A DNA stretch of 64,000 bases from Halosolutus halophilus (GTDB lineage Archaea > Halobacteriota > Halobacteria > Halobacteriales > Natrialbaceae): assembly GCF_022869805.1 (NCBI RefSeq), contig NZ_CP094974.1, forward strand, positions 2,480,001 to 2,544,000. The letters run 5' to 3'. Under the pieces are notes generated by a model, which was not told the DNA's origin, searched no databases, and saw only the letters and a list, made by a program, of their open reading frames with translations. Below are positions 9,130-18,418 of this stretch, piece after piece. Both the position numbers and the translations under genes were made by a program. The first letter of the stretch is position 1, and each line of letters begins with the position of its first letter.

Positions 9130-9895
9130 CGGTTCGTCTCACCTCGTATCCAGCCGTTCCGAACGCGAGCAATGCGACCGCGATGGTGGCCCCGAGCCTG
9201 AATTCCTCGGTGAAGAATGCCGCCGGTAGCCACAGACGATCAGCATACAGCGCGTTCACTTCTGCGGGTGAAACCGCACGGTCGTAGATACGCACCTCTG
9301 CGATCTCCCCGTCGAACGAGTACCCGCCCGGTCGCCGTCCCACATATATCGTCTCCGTCTCAACGTCTTCCGAGATCTCGAACTCGTCGACGAATTCGCC
9401 GTCCACGTACAACTCGAACGTCCCATCGCGGTGGATCGCAGTCAAGTGCTTCCACTCCCGATCCTCGTAGTCATCGGAGTCGATTCCCTCTTCAGTGGTA
9501 TAAAATCCATACCTATCGTACGGTGCGACGATTCGCCACGAATTGCTCGCGACGACTCCGGCGAAGTACTCTTGGAAACCGTTTCTCACCTCGACGACAA
9601 CCGTGAAGTCGTCTTTGAGTGGTCGTTCCTCGAGCTCGAGGACGACGTAGTGTGAACCCTTTTTGAAGAGCATTGCCCCGTCGGAAACGTCGGGGTGATG
9701 ATCGTCATCGGTAACAATCTCACCATGGTTACGTTCGCCGGAGACGTCCCTGACCGTCTCGTCGGTTACCGCATCCTCGCCGAAGTCGTAATGGATGACT
9801 TGATCATCGGAGAGGCTCGAGACGGGGGAAGCTACGTAGCCGGCCGTAGCGACCACGGCAAATAATAGAACCGAGAGCAGCCAGTATCGGCTCAT
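9122..9895 (-). CDS. LamG-domain membrane-anchored surface protein
   Basis: 257 residues from the ATG whose complement is 9893-9895. A longer frame exists, but the start chosen is directly followed by a hydrophobic signal or anchor (YWLLSVLLFAVVATAG). The central 40-215 region has the concanavalin-like LamG pattern: HYDFGEDAV near the start, GTFELYVDGEFVDEF in the middle and GEIAEVRIYDRAVSPAEV at the end. A second hydrophobic helix lies close to the C-terminus, followed by a short basic tail. It presumably sits outside the membrane and binds carbohydrate or surface polymer. Overlap with the membrane glycosyltransferase downstream suggests the pair acts together. Confidence 0.78.
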   Translation of the reverse strand: MSRYWLLSVLLFAVVATAGYVASPVSSLSDDQVIHYDFGEDAVTDETVRDVSGERNHGEIVTDDDHHPDVSDGAMLFKKGSHYVVLELEERPLKDDFTVVVEVRNGFQEYFAGVVASNSWRIVAPYDRYGFYTTEEGIDSDDYEDREWKHLTAIHRDGTFELYVDGEFVDEFEISEDVETETIYVGRRPGGYSFDGEIAEVRIYDRAVSPAEVNALYADRLWLPAAFFTEEFRLGATIAVALLAFGTAGYEVRRTDG

Positions 9896-10748
9896 TCCTT
9901 TTCCTCGCCACCGATGAAGAATATAAAGCTTGGCCACTCGATATCCGGACGGAACAGACTACTCGAAAGATCAAATTCGAAACCGTGGTGAGAGTTCGTA
10001 AGCTCCCGTAGACTTCCCGTGTGAGTTTTACGGTAGTGGACGTCGTGTGATAGATCGTGACCGAGATCCGCCACCGGGTTCGAGGCCAATTACCTCCAGT
10101 GGATGCTCGTTACTGAATTCCCCGGTATACGCTTTCGTTGAGGTCTTTTCGTGGGCTATCGTCAGCCACGAGTATGCGGCCCAGCAGTGGTGACATTCGC
10201 CGAATATGTTCTAGACACGTTTGGAGTCTGTTCGGCCGCAGGAACGTCTTGAATCCGATCGTTACGTTTTTGTCACACATCTCTCACCACTACCTCAGCG
10301 GGTCGTTGGCAGATTCGCGAAATGATGGAGTAAATACTCCTGATACTCCAGAAATGGGAACAGGTGAATCCTGCCTAGGAGATGAGAGACAGTACAATGG
10401 GGCACCTCTTAGTCATCTAATCTCGTGTAGCGTTCGAGAGGACGCTTCGAAGTGAGTACCTGAAATCGACCCTGAAACTCATACGTGATGGACGGAATTG
10501 CCATTTGTCGTTGCCGGCTGACGATCTCGTAAAAATATTTACGTACGCTTCCTATTTCGTAAGGAACGTTTCTTCGCCTAATGTCGAAATACCATCACAC
10601 GTTGCAAGATCGTCGGATGCGTACGTATTTTCCGATCTCCTTCGCACGAACCATCGTTTAATCTGCCTTTCACTCCATTTTACCGTCGTTTGACGGGTTG
10701 AAGTTCCCGACGATCGCTCCAGAGTCAGAAACAAAGGTGAGGGCTCAC
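9896..10748. other. AT-richer gap in the glycan locus, no supported gene
   Basis: About 850 bases with lower GC than the flanks and only short open frames on both strands, none with haloarchaeal composition. A minus-strand frame ending at 10552 reads ERQIKRWFVRRR, which superficially resembles a helix-turn-helix, but I could not support it. The stretch may be decayed coding DNA or a long regulatory region. The promoter of the LamG-glycosyltransferase pair lies at its left edge. Confidence 0.4.
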
Positions 10749-12098
10749 TCACTCAGTTACTTCCGAAATGACGTACCTATACTTGCCCGAGCTGCTCGGA
10801 GTGATTTCCTCCGTAAACTCAACCTTGACCGTGACCGATTCGCCCATCACCATTCGTATCTTTTCGACAATCTCAGTCAACTGTCCGTCTTGTTTTACCT
10901 CGTCGTCGCGTTCGACGATCCGTATGACCACCTTCTCAGGGGCCACCTGTCGAACCTGAAACTTCTGAATCCACGTCCGACCGTAGAAAAGGTGAGTGAA
11001 AAACTCCCCGTGGACGAGCTCACCGTCAACGGAAACTAAGTGGTCGCTAACGCGGCCGGTGATGGACTCAAGCAGCGGAAACGGACTCCCACACTGGCAC
11101 TGGTCGGCCGACGCAACGCCCATGTCACCGATCTCGTAGCGGATGAGCGGCATGGAGTAGTTAGTCAGATTCGTAATCACGATTCGGCCGATCTCGCCCG
11201 CTGGTGCCTGTTGTCCGTCCTCGTCGAGTACTTCCACATAATGGCTATACGGAAAGGCGTGCAGTCCGTCCTGTTTCGAACACTCACAGGCCACGTCACC
11301 GACTTCCCTGGATCCGTATTGGTTGTGAACTCTCGTATCAAAGGTCTCTTCGACTCGTTCCCGAACCGGCTCGTGAAGTGTTCCCGCCGTCGTTACGATC
11401 CCTTCTGGAGCGTAGACTTCAAGATCGTTGCGCTCGACGAACCGCGCGAGCTGGTAGATTGACTCCACGTACGCCCAGATAGTCAGGGGTTGGAACGAGT
11501 TGATGATCTCAACGTACTCATACATGTCCTCCTCGCTCATCCGAAAACTATTCAGCAGCCGCCGGTTGTACAGAAAGTTTCTCACCTGCGTCTTCAGCGA
11601 CTCCGTTCCCTCTAGCAGGTCGCGTTCGCTCCCCCAGAGTTTTATTTCGCGCCCGCCTAGTGGTTTGCCAGCGAGTTCCTGATAGAAGATCTTGGTCGCG
11701 ACGTTCCACTCCCAGTAGCGTTGATCCTGAACGAACTCGACCGGCTCTCCCGTGGTCCCGCCAGAAGTGTTGGTGTACGGATTAGGGCCGTGATCTCGGG
11801 AGACGAGCCTGTCCTGTTGCCTTCGGAGTGTCTCCTTGGTCAGGAGTGGGATTTCGGTAAAATTCTCGAGGTGAACGTCCCCGTCGACAACGACGCCGGC
11901 CTCCGTCAGTATTTCGGCGTAGTACGGCACCGTTTGGTGGGCGTGGTACAAGAGGTCGGTCAATCTCCGACGTTGATACTGTTCGATTTCTTCAGAATCT
12001 GCTAGGTTCAAACGCCGAATCGTCTGCAGATTCTCCGGCACCTCGCTTCGAAGTAACCGGAGTCCGGCGTGGATAACGGGTTTACGCCAGTTGATCAT
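10749..12098 (-). CDS. CapK/PaaK-like adenylate-forming enzyme
   Basis: 449 residues. The phosphate-binding loop TNTSGGTTGEPVEF (about 109-122) and QYGSREVGDVACEC match the phenylacetate-CoA ligase/CapK group of adenylate-forming enzymes. IRYEIGDMG is the late conserved motif and the C-terminal domain ends SSSGKYRYVISEV. CapK homologues occur in capsule and exopolysaccharide loci, where they are thought to activate a carboxylic acid for attachment to the polymer. The cytoplasmic product and the acid are unknown. A truncated paralogue lies at 14887-15147, so the locus once had two. Long AT-richer gaps lie on either side. Confidence 0.8.
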   Translation of the reverse strand: MINWRKPVIHAGLRLLRSEVPENLQTIRRLNLADSEEIEQYQRRRLTDLLYHAHQTVPYYAEILTEAGVVVDGDVHLENFTEIPLLTKETLRRQQDRLVSRDHGPNPYTNTSGGTTGEPVEFVQDQRYWEWNVATKIFYQELAGKPLGGREIKLWGSERDLLEGTESLKTQVRNFLYNRRLLNSFRMSEEDMYEYVEIINSFQPLTIWAYVESIYQLARFVERNDLEVYAPEGIVTTAGTLHEPVRERVEETFDTRVHNQYGSREVGDVACECSKQDGLHAFPYSHYVEVLDEDGQQAPAGEIGRIVITNLTNYSMPLIRYEIGDMGVASADQCQCGSPFPLLESITGRVSDHLVSVDGELVHGEFFTHLFYGRTWIQKFQVRQVAPEKVVIRIVERDDEVKQDGQLTEIVEKIRMVMGESVTVKVEFTEEITPSSSGKYRYVISEVTE

Positions 12099-12736
12099 GT
12101 TCGAGTGAGTGATTTACTGGCCTGCCTTACTAGCACGAACCGGTGAGTTACGGTTCCGCGATTCGCGACTCGGTATCGTCTTTCCCACGGGTCGAAACGA
12201 GATATCGGTCCAAATCCCTCCAATCTACAACTCGATCCCCTCATTTTCCCGTTCGCACCTCGGGTTCGAACCGTCTTTCCCACCTCGAATTCTTAGCCAT
12301 ATTGACCTGTGCGTTAGATATACGAAATGTCTAAATGCTATACGGGGTTGTCAGACGGATAGTAGCGTATAGATAGGGCACAAATGTTTCACGGATTAAT
12401 GTGAAATACATTCAGGTGCCGGATGTGGAGGCCAACCGCGTACCAGTTGCTCGTCTTGCTCTTCGACGAAAATGCAGCCGGGTAGATCTCAGCACTTCAC
12501 AAATGTGTCTTCTAAAGAGCAGGTTTGTAAAGTCGATCCACGGTAAACGTCTGTTCGAGCGACAGCTGTTCGGATGCTGACGCTTCTCTTCGGGTGAGTA
12601 ACACAGGTTTGTGTAATTGCAACTGCTTCCACAGTGGCAAACGGCGTTTATTTACTATAGATTTCTTTACACTAGCTCCAAAACGTGAACAGACATAGTT
12701 TTGCGGCGGATGGAAGGCATTCGACCTAGCTATTCG
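12099..12736. other. AT-richer gap, no supported gene
   Basis: About 640 bases between the capK-like gene and the oxidoreductase. Composition is clearly less GC-rich than coding DNA here. No open frame has plausible composition and I see no tRNA or long repeat. A promoter for the capK-like gene is expected near 12100-12160. Confidence 0.4.
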
Positions 12737-13825
12737 TCACCTAGCTTGATCCCAGATTGCCTCGAATAGTTCGACGTTTCGAACGCCCTCCTCCCCATCT
12801 ATTCGGAAGTCCCCGCCGGTTTCACCACCGTTTGCGATGTCACTGAACTGTCGGTAATTATCCGATTGCGAGTAGAATGGATCGGGTTTCCACTGAAGTT
12901 CCCTGCGGACGTAGTGCTGTGATAGCCGCAACGCGTTTTTCACACTGCCGAACAGGTCGTGTAGATTCGCTTTCGCTGTGCGCCACTCGACGCTGCTCGA
13001 ATCTTCGAACCCCCGCGGTTCGTGTATTCGCATGGTACTGTGATCGACTCTGATCGTTCCCCTCGAGCCGACGATGTCAAGTATTGTCGGTATATCCGTC
13101 GGAGTGACGTACGAGATTCTAGCACTCTTTTGTCCGGCCGCCAACGACACGTGTAGTTCGGTTCCTTCGTACACGACGTCTTCGACCACTGGTTCCGCTT
13201 GCAGAAACCATCGTACTATATACAACGCGTGAGGGAGGTGTTCGGAGATTATTCCCCCTGGCAGGTTCCGCAGCCATTCCCGTTTCGAGTGACTCCATTC
13301 GGAATACTGACCGACTGACTCTATCCAGTGAACGTGTCTGAGTTCGCCGATATTCTTTAACTGAGCCCATGCCCGCTGGTAGACCGGTGTGTATATCGCA
13401 TTGCGTCTCACGAATACGGATCGGTCAAGTCGGTTGGCCGTTTCGACGATCTCTCGGGCCCGTTCTGAATCCAGAGTCATTATTTTCTCGAGGTAGACGT
13501 CACTTCCGCCCTCTAATGCAGTCATGGCCAACTCATAATGTGTCTGCGGAGGAGTCGCGATTCGCACGAGTTCGGGGTTCGTCTCGGCGAGTGCGTCCGT
13601 CAGATCGGCGTACGTGTTCGGAACCTCCGAAGAAACAGCTGTCCGTTGGGTTCTATTTACGTCGATAATCCCGATAATGCGGACGTTCGGATGTTCACAT
13701 AATTCGGACACTTCTTTCCGTCCGATACTGCCTGCACCAGCGATCAGCACGTCCATCATTTCACCGTTATTCTTCTGATCAAGCGCCTCGTTACTTCTGT
13801 TGGGATCGGGATTGGTCTCACTCAT
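12737..13825 (-). CDS. Gfo/Idh/MocA-family NAD(P)-dependent oxidoreductase
   Basis: 362 residues. After a 24-residue polar N-terminus the Rossmann fold starts with VLIAGAGSIGRKEV. The EK of DVYLEKIMT is the catalytic-lysine motif of the family (normally EKP; here EKI, which is slightly unusual). The C-terminal alpha/beta domain follows. Members oxidise or reduce NDP-sugars and other polyols, and here the role is probably to make an unusual sugar for the surface glycan. Its start overlaps the stop of the upstream membrane protein by 4 bases (ATGA), so they are translationally coupled. The substrate cannot be deduced. Confidence 0.8.
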   Translation of the reverse strand: MSETNPDPNRSNEALDQKNNGEMMDVLIAGAGSIGRKEVSELCEHPNVRIIGIIDVNRTQRTAVSSEVPNTYADLTDALAETNPELVRIATPPQTHYELAMTALEGGSDVYLEKIMTLDSERAREIVETANRLDRSVFVRRNAIYTPVYQRAWAQLKNIGELRHVHWIESVGQYSEWSHSKREWLRNLPGGIISEHLPHALYIVRWFLQAEPVVEDVVYEGTELHVSLAAGQKSARISYVTPTDIPTILDIVGSRGTIRVDHSTMRIHEPRGFEDSSSVEWRTAKANLHDLFGSVKNALRLSQHYVRRELQWKPDPFYSQSDNYRQFSDIANGGETGGDFRIDGEEGVRNVELFEAIWDQAR

Positions 13826-14796
13826 TTAACGCTTGCTGTGTTTCGTTGGCGGCCTGTAAGCAAGAATACGGCTCCGAATGAGTAGGTAATCAATATCACG
13901 GTGAATATCGTAACGGAAAATCCGACAGCTTCTGGAACCGTTAACCCCACCTGGGTGTAGAAAAACACGAACAATCCCTCCCGAACGCCGTGGCCATGAA
14001 TCGAGACGGGGACGAGGAGTAACACTTGCGTAATCGGTACGGTGATGAAGAGATACGCAAGCGGTACAGGGAGATTGAGCCCTTGAGCAACCGCGTAATT
14101 AGCGAAGACGCCTAGTACTTGAAAGAACAAGGCGAGTGAGATGACCATCACGAGCGTCTTCGGTTTGGTTCGGTACTCGGCAATCGACGCGAGAAAACTG
14201 TTGAACGTTCTCAGCGGATCGATCCCGATCAGGTCTCCGAGTCGGTCGATTCGATCGGGAAGCATTGATAAACCGACGACGAAAATCGGAAACATGAGTA
14301 TCCCAGTAATCAGGAGTACCACAGCTTCCCAAATTCGTCGGTTCAGGAGGTCGGGACTGAGCAAGACAGCCACGAGCGCAATCGCTCCGAGCGCAAGAAG
14401 TCCACAAAAGCGGTTGACTACAACAGATGAATACGCCTCCATTCGTTCGTCCAGGCTCCGGGATATGGCTACCGATTTGACGACGTCACCGCCTATCGTG
14501 CTTGGAAGAAAGAGATTCGAGAATCCACCGATGTAGTAAATCTTGAACACGGAATACAGTGCCACGTTCTCCCGCTTTGCGCCGAGAAGCAGTCGCCATC
14601 GGATCGTACTCACAACGATTCCCACGAAGACGAGGGCGACGGCGAGAGTATAATATTCGGGGCGAACGTCGAGTACGACTGAGAGGATTCGTCCGGGGCC
14701 AGCAGAATAGAAGATCCCGGCTACCAGCGTTACGCTCACGACAATCCTGACCGCCGTCTTCGCACTGTCACTGACCACGTTGTACCTCCCGGGCAC
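13822..14796 (-). CDS. AglD/LPG-synthase-like integral membrane protein (UPF0104 type)
   Basis: 324 residues with about eight hydrophobic helices. The motifs RWRLLL, YYIGGFSNLFLPSTIGGD and VPVSIHGHGVREG are typical of the lysylphosphatidylglycerol synthetase membrane domain family, which also forms the C-terminal half of haloarchaeal AglD. These proteins are found in archaeal glycosylation loci and are suspected of moving or modifying lipid-linked sugars. The ATGA overlap with the following oxidoreductase supports one transcript. The enzymatic aminoacyl-transfer half is absent, so lipid lysinylation is unlikely. Confidence 0.78.
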   Translation of the reverse strand: MPGRYNVVSDSAKTAVRIVVSVTLVAGIFYSAGPGRILSVVLDVRPEYYTLAVALVFVGIVVSTIRWRLLLGAKRENVALYSVFKIYYIGGFSNLFLPSTIGGDVVKSVAISRSLDERMEAYSSVVVNRFCGLLALGAIALVAVLLSPDLLNRRIWEAVVLLITGILMFPIFVVGLSMLPDRIDRLGDLIGIDPLRTFNSFLASIAEYRTKPKTLVMVISLALFFQVLGVFANYAVAQGLNLPVPLAYLFITVPITQVLLLVPVSIHGHGVREGLFVFFYTQVGLTVPEAVGFSVTIFTVILITYSFGAVFLLTGRQRNTASVK

Positions 14797-14886
14797 GGCC
14801 GTTTCGGATTCGGAGCATAATCGTAATCAGTGCATTGCTCTCGAAGATAATCGATGGAGGATCGACCAGTCGGAAGTGGACAGCGA

Positions 14887-15147
14887 CTACCATGAGATCA
14901 CCGATCGACCTCGAAGATGACATATGGGTACTTTCCGGACAACGTCGGCGTCGTCGAGAGTGTCAGTGTAATACGGTACGGTTCGGTAGGTGGGACGACA
15001 CAGTCGCTTTAACGCCTCAATCTGGTACTGTTCTACCGTCTCCGGACGCGAGAGATCCAGCTTTCGGAACGTCTGCAGGTTACGAGTAATGTCACTGCCT
15101 GTCATACGCAGCGCAGCGTAAATTATCGGCTTGTGCCTGGTGATCAT
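14887..15147 (-). pseudogene. truncated, internally deleted capK paralogue
   Basis: The frame starts ATG (complement 15145-15147), overlapping the GT4 stop by 4 bases. Its first 70 residues parallel the N-terminus of the capK-like protein at 10749-12098: KPIIYAALRM against KPVIHAGLRL, ITRNLQTFRKLDL against VPENLQTIRRLNL, YRTVPYYTDTLDDADVV against HQTVPYYAEILTEAGVV. After residue 72 similarity stops. In another phase, at 14898-14939, the sequence reads SGKYPYVIFEVDR and then stop, matching the C-terminal SGKYRYVISEV of the intact protein. About 350 internal codons are therefore gone and the join is out of frame. The ATP-binding loops are absent, so the product is not an enzyme. Confidence 0.85.
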
Positions 15148-16283
15148 AATTCCCTCTTAACCCGCTCGTTCGGGGGAGTCCGGGTGGGAACGGATACGCT
15201 CTCGTACGCGTCTCGGTACTGCTCGGCAACTTGAGTCCAGCTCATCGTCTCCGCGATTGCGCGTGAATTCTGCCCGTGGCGGCGTATTTTGTCGTGGTTC
15301 CGACTGTATTCCGAGAGCACCTCGGCGATCGACTCCGCATGTCCGGCTGGGACGACGTATCCGTTGTCCTCTATCAACTCCGCTGTGCCGCCGGTATCCG
15401 TCGTGACGATAGGAAGTCCCGCCGCCATCGCCTCAAGGACAGTGTTGCTCATCCCCTCATTGAACGATGGCAGGACGAAGACGTCTGCGTGCTCGTAGTA
15501 GCTGTGGATCTCGTCGTGGGGGACGTAGCCAATGAACGTCACTTTGTCCTCGATCCCCAGCTGCCTCGCCCGGGACTTCAGCACCGCCTCCCGACCCCCC
15601 TCGCCGACGACCGTCAGTTCGACATCGAGCTCGGCGACCGCCTCGACGAGAAACCGGATCCCCTTTCGCTCGATCAACCGCGAGACACAGAGTACCTGCA
15701 ATCGATCGCGATCGTGGTATACTGGGTTGAACTCGTCGACTGCAACGCCGTTCGGGATGACCTCGATCGGGATATCGGCCGTCACTCGCGCCAGTTGCCG
15801 AAGGCCCGCGGAGTTTGCGACGACCGCCTCGGCGTCCCGCCACACCTTCCGAACGAGCGGTTTCAACACGACGTACTGCCAGGAGAAGCGCTCGTTGTAG
15901 CCCGGAACGTCGCTTCCGCGCAACGCGACGATGTAGGGCAGTCCCAGCATCCGTGCGACCACACCACTCGGGACGCCGAACCAGGCGTGAACAAGGTCGT
16001 AGTCGCTTTCGGCCATTAGCTCGTGGGCCTTCCGGTAACCTTTCCAGCTGTACCGCACGATTTCGGTCTGAGTCCAGTAGTGGATCTCGTCCTTGTGGAC
16101 GTCGAGTCGATAGAGTGTGACGTTTTCGGCGAACGACTCCTCACGGTAGCCGTCGGATGAAGACGTGACGAGATCTACCTCGAGGTCGTCCCGTCCGGCA
16201 TACTCATCGAGCAGGTATCGATTCGCGTTCGCGGCCCCGCCGCCCAGCGGCGGGAACTCGTAGTTAAGCATCAAGACGCGCAC
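15144..16283 (-). CDS. family 4 glycosyltransferase
   Basis: 379 residues with the GT-B double Rossmann arrangement. The N-terminus has FPPLGGGAANA, an acceptor-domain loop common in GT4. The C-terminal domain has GVAVDEF, VSRLIERKG and the E-x7-E motif in PSFNEGMSNTVLEAMAAGLP, which binds the nucleotide sugar. It is cytoplasmic or membrane-associated and retains the sugar configuration. It overlaps the GT2 gene by 20 bases upstream and the broken capK by 4 bases downstream, so it belongs to one minus-strand operon. Donor and acceptor sugars are not determinable. Confidence 0.87.
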   Translation of the reverse strand: MRVLMLNYEFPPLGGGAANANRYLLDEYAGRDDLEVDLVTSSSDGYREESFAENVTLYRLDVHKDEIHYWTQTEIVRYSWKGYRKAHELMAESDYDLVHAWFGVPSGVVARMLGLPYIVALRGSDVPGYNERFSWQYVVLKPLVRKVWRDAEAVVANSAGLRQLARVTADIPIEVIPNGVAVDEFNPVYHDRDRLQVLCVSRLIERKGIRFLVEAVAELDVELTVVGEGGREAVLKSRARQLGIEDKVTFIGYVPHDEIHSYYEHADVFVLPSFNEGMSNTVLEAMAAGLPIVTTDTGGTAELIEDNGYVVPAGHAESIAEVLSEYSRNHDKIRRHGQNSRAIAETMSWTQVAEQYRDAYESVSVPTRTPPNERVKREL

Positions 16284-17301
16284 CGTCGTCCACCTCCGAA
16301 ATTTCGAACAGTTTCGTAGCCCTGTCTGTCGGACGGGCTTCGGGTTCTTCTACAACATCCCTGCCATCCAACACCCTCGCGACACGGTACGTATCCTCTT
16401 GTCGCACGGCGAAATAGTTCTTGATCCCGATGTCGGCCAGGATCCCCGAAATGAAGAACTGGATCCCGAGCAGACACATGAACACCGCGAACAGCGGCAG
16501 TGCCGTGTCCGAGAGACTCACTGCGTGGACGGTCTTCAGGTACACTGAGTAGAAACCGCCGGCCAAACCGATCGCGCCGGCGAGAATGCCAAGTCCGCCG
16601 AACACGTGCAGTGGTCGGCCGGAGTACTTCTGCCAGAACCACACGTTTAGCATGTCAATGAACCCCTTGGGAAGTCGTCGCCAGCCGTACTTCGTCTCGC
16701 CGTTCTCCCGTTCGCGATGGTTGACCTCGATCTCGCCGACGTCGAACCCGCGCCAGATCAACAGCGGCGGGATGTACCGGTGCATTTCACCGTTCAAGCG
16801 AACGGACTCGGCTGCTTCCCGACGAAACGCCTTCAATGTACACCCGAAATCGTGCAGGTCCGTATCGAGAAATATCCGCCGCATCACGCGTGCGACGTTT
16901 GAGGCAAGGGTCTTTCCGATCGGATCCTCACGGTTCCGACGCCAGCCGACAACGCAATCCAGCCCCTCCCGGTCGAGAGCCTCGACCAGACGCGGAATAT
17001 CTGTAGGGTCGTTTTGCCCGTCCGAATCCATCGTGACGACCACGTCCCCTCGCGCGTATCGTAATCCCGCATCGAGTGCAGCGCTCTGTCCGAAGTTGGC
17101 TCCGAATTCTACTACCGTGACGCGTTCGTCCTGCTCATGTATTGACCGGAGGACGTCGTCGCTCCCGTCGTTCGAGCCGTCGTCGACGAAGATCAACTCC
17201 CATTGCTCAGACATCTCCTCTAGAACGCCCCGCGTTTCCTCGTACACGCCCTGTAGATTTCCCCGCTCGTTATAGACCGGTGACACTACTGACAGAGCCA
17301 T
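16264..17301 (-). CDS. family 2 glycosyltransferase, dolichol-phosphate sugar synthase type
   Basis: 345 residues. The catalytic domain begins LSVVSPVYNERGN and has VDDGSNDGS and TMDSDGQNDP (the DXD metal motif), followed by FGCTLKAFRR. Two hydrophobic helices near 245-300 and a soluble tail follow. This architecture is that of polyprenyl-phosphate glucosyl/mannosyl transferases (DPM1/GtrB/ArnC, and AglJ or AglD N-domain in haloarchaea), which load a sugar on dolichol phosphate for use by membrane glycosyltransferases. It is the first gene of the minus-strand run 17301-12737. The donor sugar is unknown. Confidence 0.87.
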   Translation of the reverse strand: MALSVVSPVYNERGNLQGVYEETRGVLEEMSEQWELIFVDDGSNDGSDDVLRSIHEQDERVTVVEFGANFGQSAALDAGLRYARGDVVVTMDSDGQNDPTDIPRLVEALDREGLDCVVGWRRNREDPIGKTLASNVARVMRRIFLDTDLHDFGCTLKAFRREAAESVRLNGEMHRYIPPLLIWRGFDVGEIEVNHRERENGETKYGWRRLPKGFIDMLNVWFWQKYSGRPLHVFGGLGILAGAIGLAGGFYSVYLKTVHAVSLSDTALPLFAVFMCLLGIQFFISGILADIGIKNYFAVRQEDTYRVARVLDGRDVVEEPEARPTDRATKLFEISEVDDGARLDA

Positions 17302-17558
17302 ACTACTGATTAACCGGGCAGGGAGTACAGATAGGGACCAGAACGTTTCGTTCGTTAATCAGAGTACGTGGGGAGGTAACATTCCACATATCCCACTTGC
17401 AGGCTCGAATTGCTATGTTGTATCAGTACGATGTGAACCATCAAAATGCGCGTCCAGGAAACGGATCCGACTCGATAAAAATCTTTTACCCCATGATACA
17501 TTCCTCCTTTTTCAATACACAATCTGTTGCCCCCCCCTCTAGGGGCGATCCACTAACA

Positions 17559-18317
17559 ATGACTCCGGGAACCGACTCTACAAGGGAGAAACTAGCCAGT
17601 CGCATAGTGGTACTACGAAATCAACTCCAAGCGAGCGTGATACGGCCACTACGAAGTTTGTCTGACCGTGAGGGGATCCGGACGAGGGCGATCGCACTGG
17701 TGCTCACAACGATCGTTGTTCTCGGATTAACGTTCGTCAGCGCATCTGCTGGAGGTGTCACGACTACACTCGCCGGCGACGAGGAAGTCGAACAGGATGA
17801 CGTCATAACGCTCGAATTGACGATCGAATCCGAAGACGACGAACGCATCAGCGCGAACGGCTTCCTATTGAACATCACCGATCAGGAAGGGAACGGCTTC
17901 GAGCAAGTGTTCACGGCTGATGGAACTCCTGTCACGAATGTTTCAGATTCCGAGAAAATATCTGAGAGAGAAGTAGATCCAACGCTCGAGAGAGAGGCTG
18001 AAGCTGAAGCCGTTGGCACCGGAGATGACAAAACCAAAGGATACGGCTACGAACAAGTCGAAACCGATAGAGACGACTCTGAAACGATCATTATCACGCT
18101 GAACGCGCAGGCGTTCGACGTGAACGAGTACGATGCCCAGGTTGAGATTATTACGGAGGAGATCGACGAAACGTACGAGCCACCCGAAGACACGCTACCC
18201 TCTGACGATCTCGAGACGGATCACGCCTCGAACGTTCACACCTTTGCAGTAATCGACACCGTTGAGGACTCGGACAAGCGAGACGATTCGAACGAAGTTG
18301 AAGACTCAGACAAGTAA
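17559..18317 (+). CDS. membrane-anchored secreted protein of unknown function
   Basis: About 252 residues from the ATG at 17559. The frame is open further upstream (to 17397), but that part is AT-rich and unlike a haloarchaeal protein. A basic cytoplasmic segment of about 45 residues is followed by one helix (LVLTTIVVLGLTFVSASAGG). An acidic outer domain then begins TTLAGDEEVEQDDVITLELT, which resembles the start of cohesin-like or immunoglobulin-like beta domains (QDDVITLEL, FLLNITDQ). The C-terminus is a short Asp/Ser/Lys tail (EDSDKRDDSNEVEDSDK). It sits at the end of the glycan locus. I do not recognise a family. Confidence 0.6.
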   Translation: MTPGTDSTREKLASRIVVLRNQLQASVIRPLRSLSDREGIRTRAIALVLTTIVVLGLTFVSASAGGVTTTLAGDEEVEQDDVITLELTIESEDDERISANGFLLNITDQEGNGFEQVFTADGTPVTNVSDSEKISEREVDPTLEREAEAEAVGTGDDKTKGYGYEQVETDRDDSETIIITLNAQAFDVNEYDAQVEIITEEIDETYEPPEDTLPSDDLETDHASNVHTFAVIDTVEDSDKRDDSNEVEDSDK

Positions 18318-18418
18318 ATTTCCGAGCACTCGTTCATTGTTTCCAGTTCGTTTTTCCGACGGTGGCCGCCGAAGGTCGCGCTACCTGATCACGCGATCGA
18401 ACCGATTCCGGAAAACCG

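Noticed and set aside
10552-10752. 66-residue minus frame with ERQIKRWFVRRR, like a homeodomain or HTH helix
   Set aside because: Too short, overlaps the capK-like stop, no supporting composition. The likeness is a chance basic segment.
12109-12372. 87-residue plus frame in the AT-richer gap
   Set aside because: Composition is not haloarchaeal and several frames are equally open.
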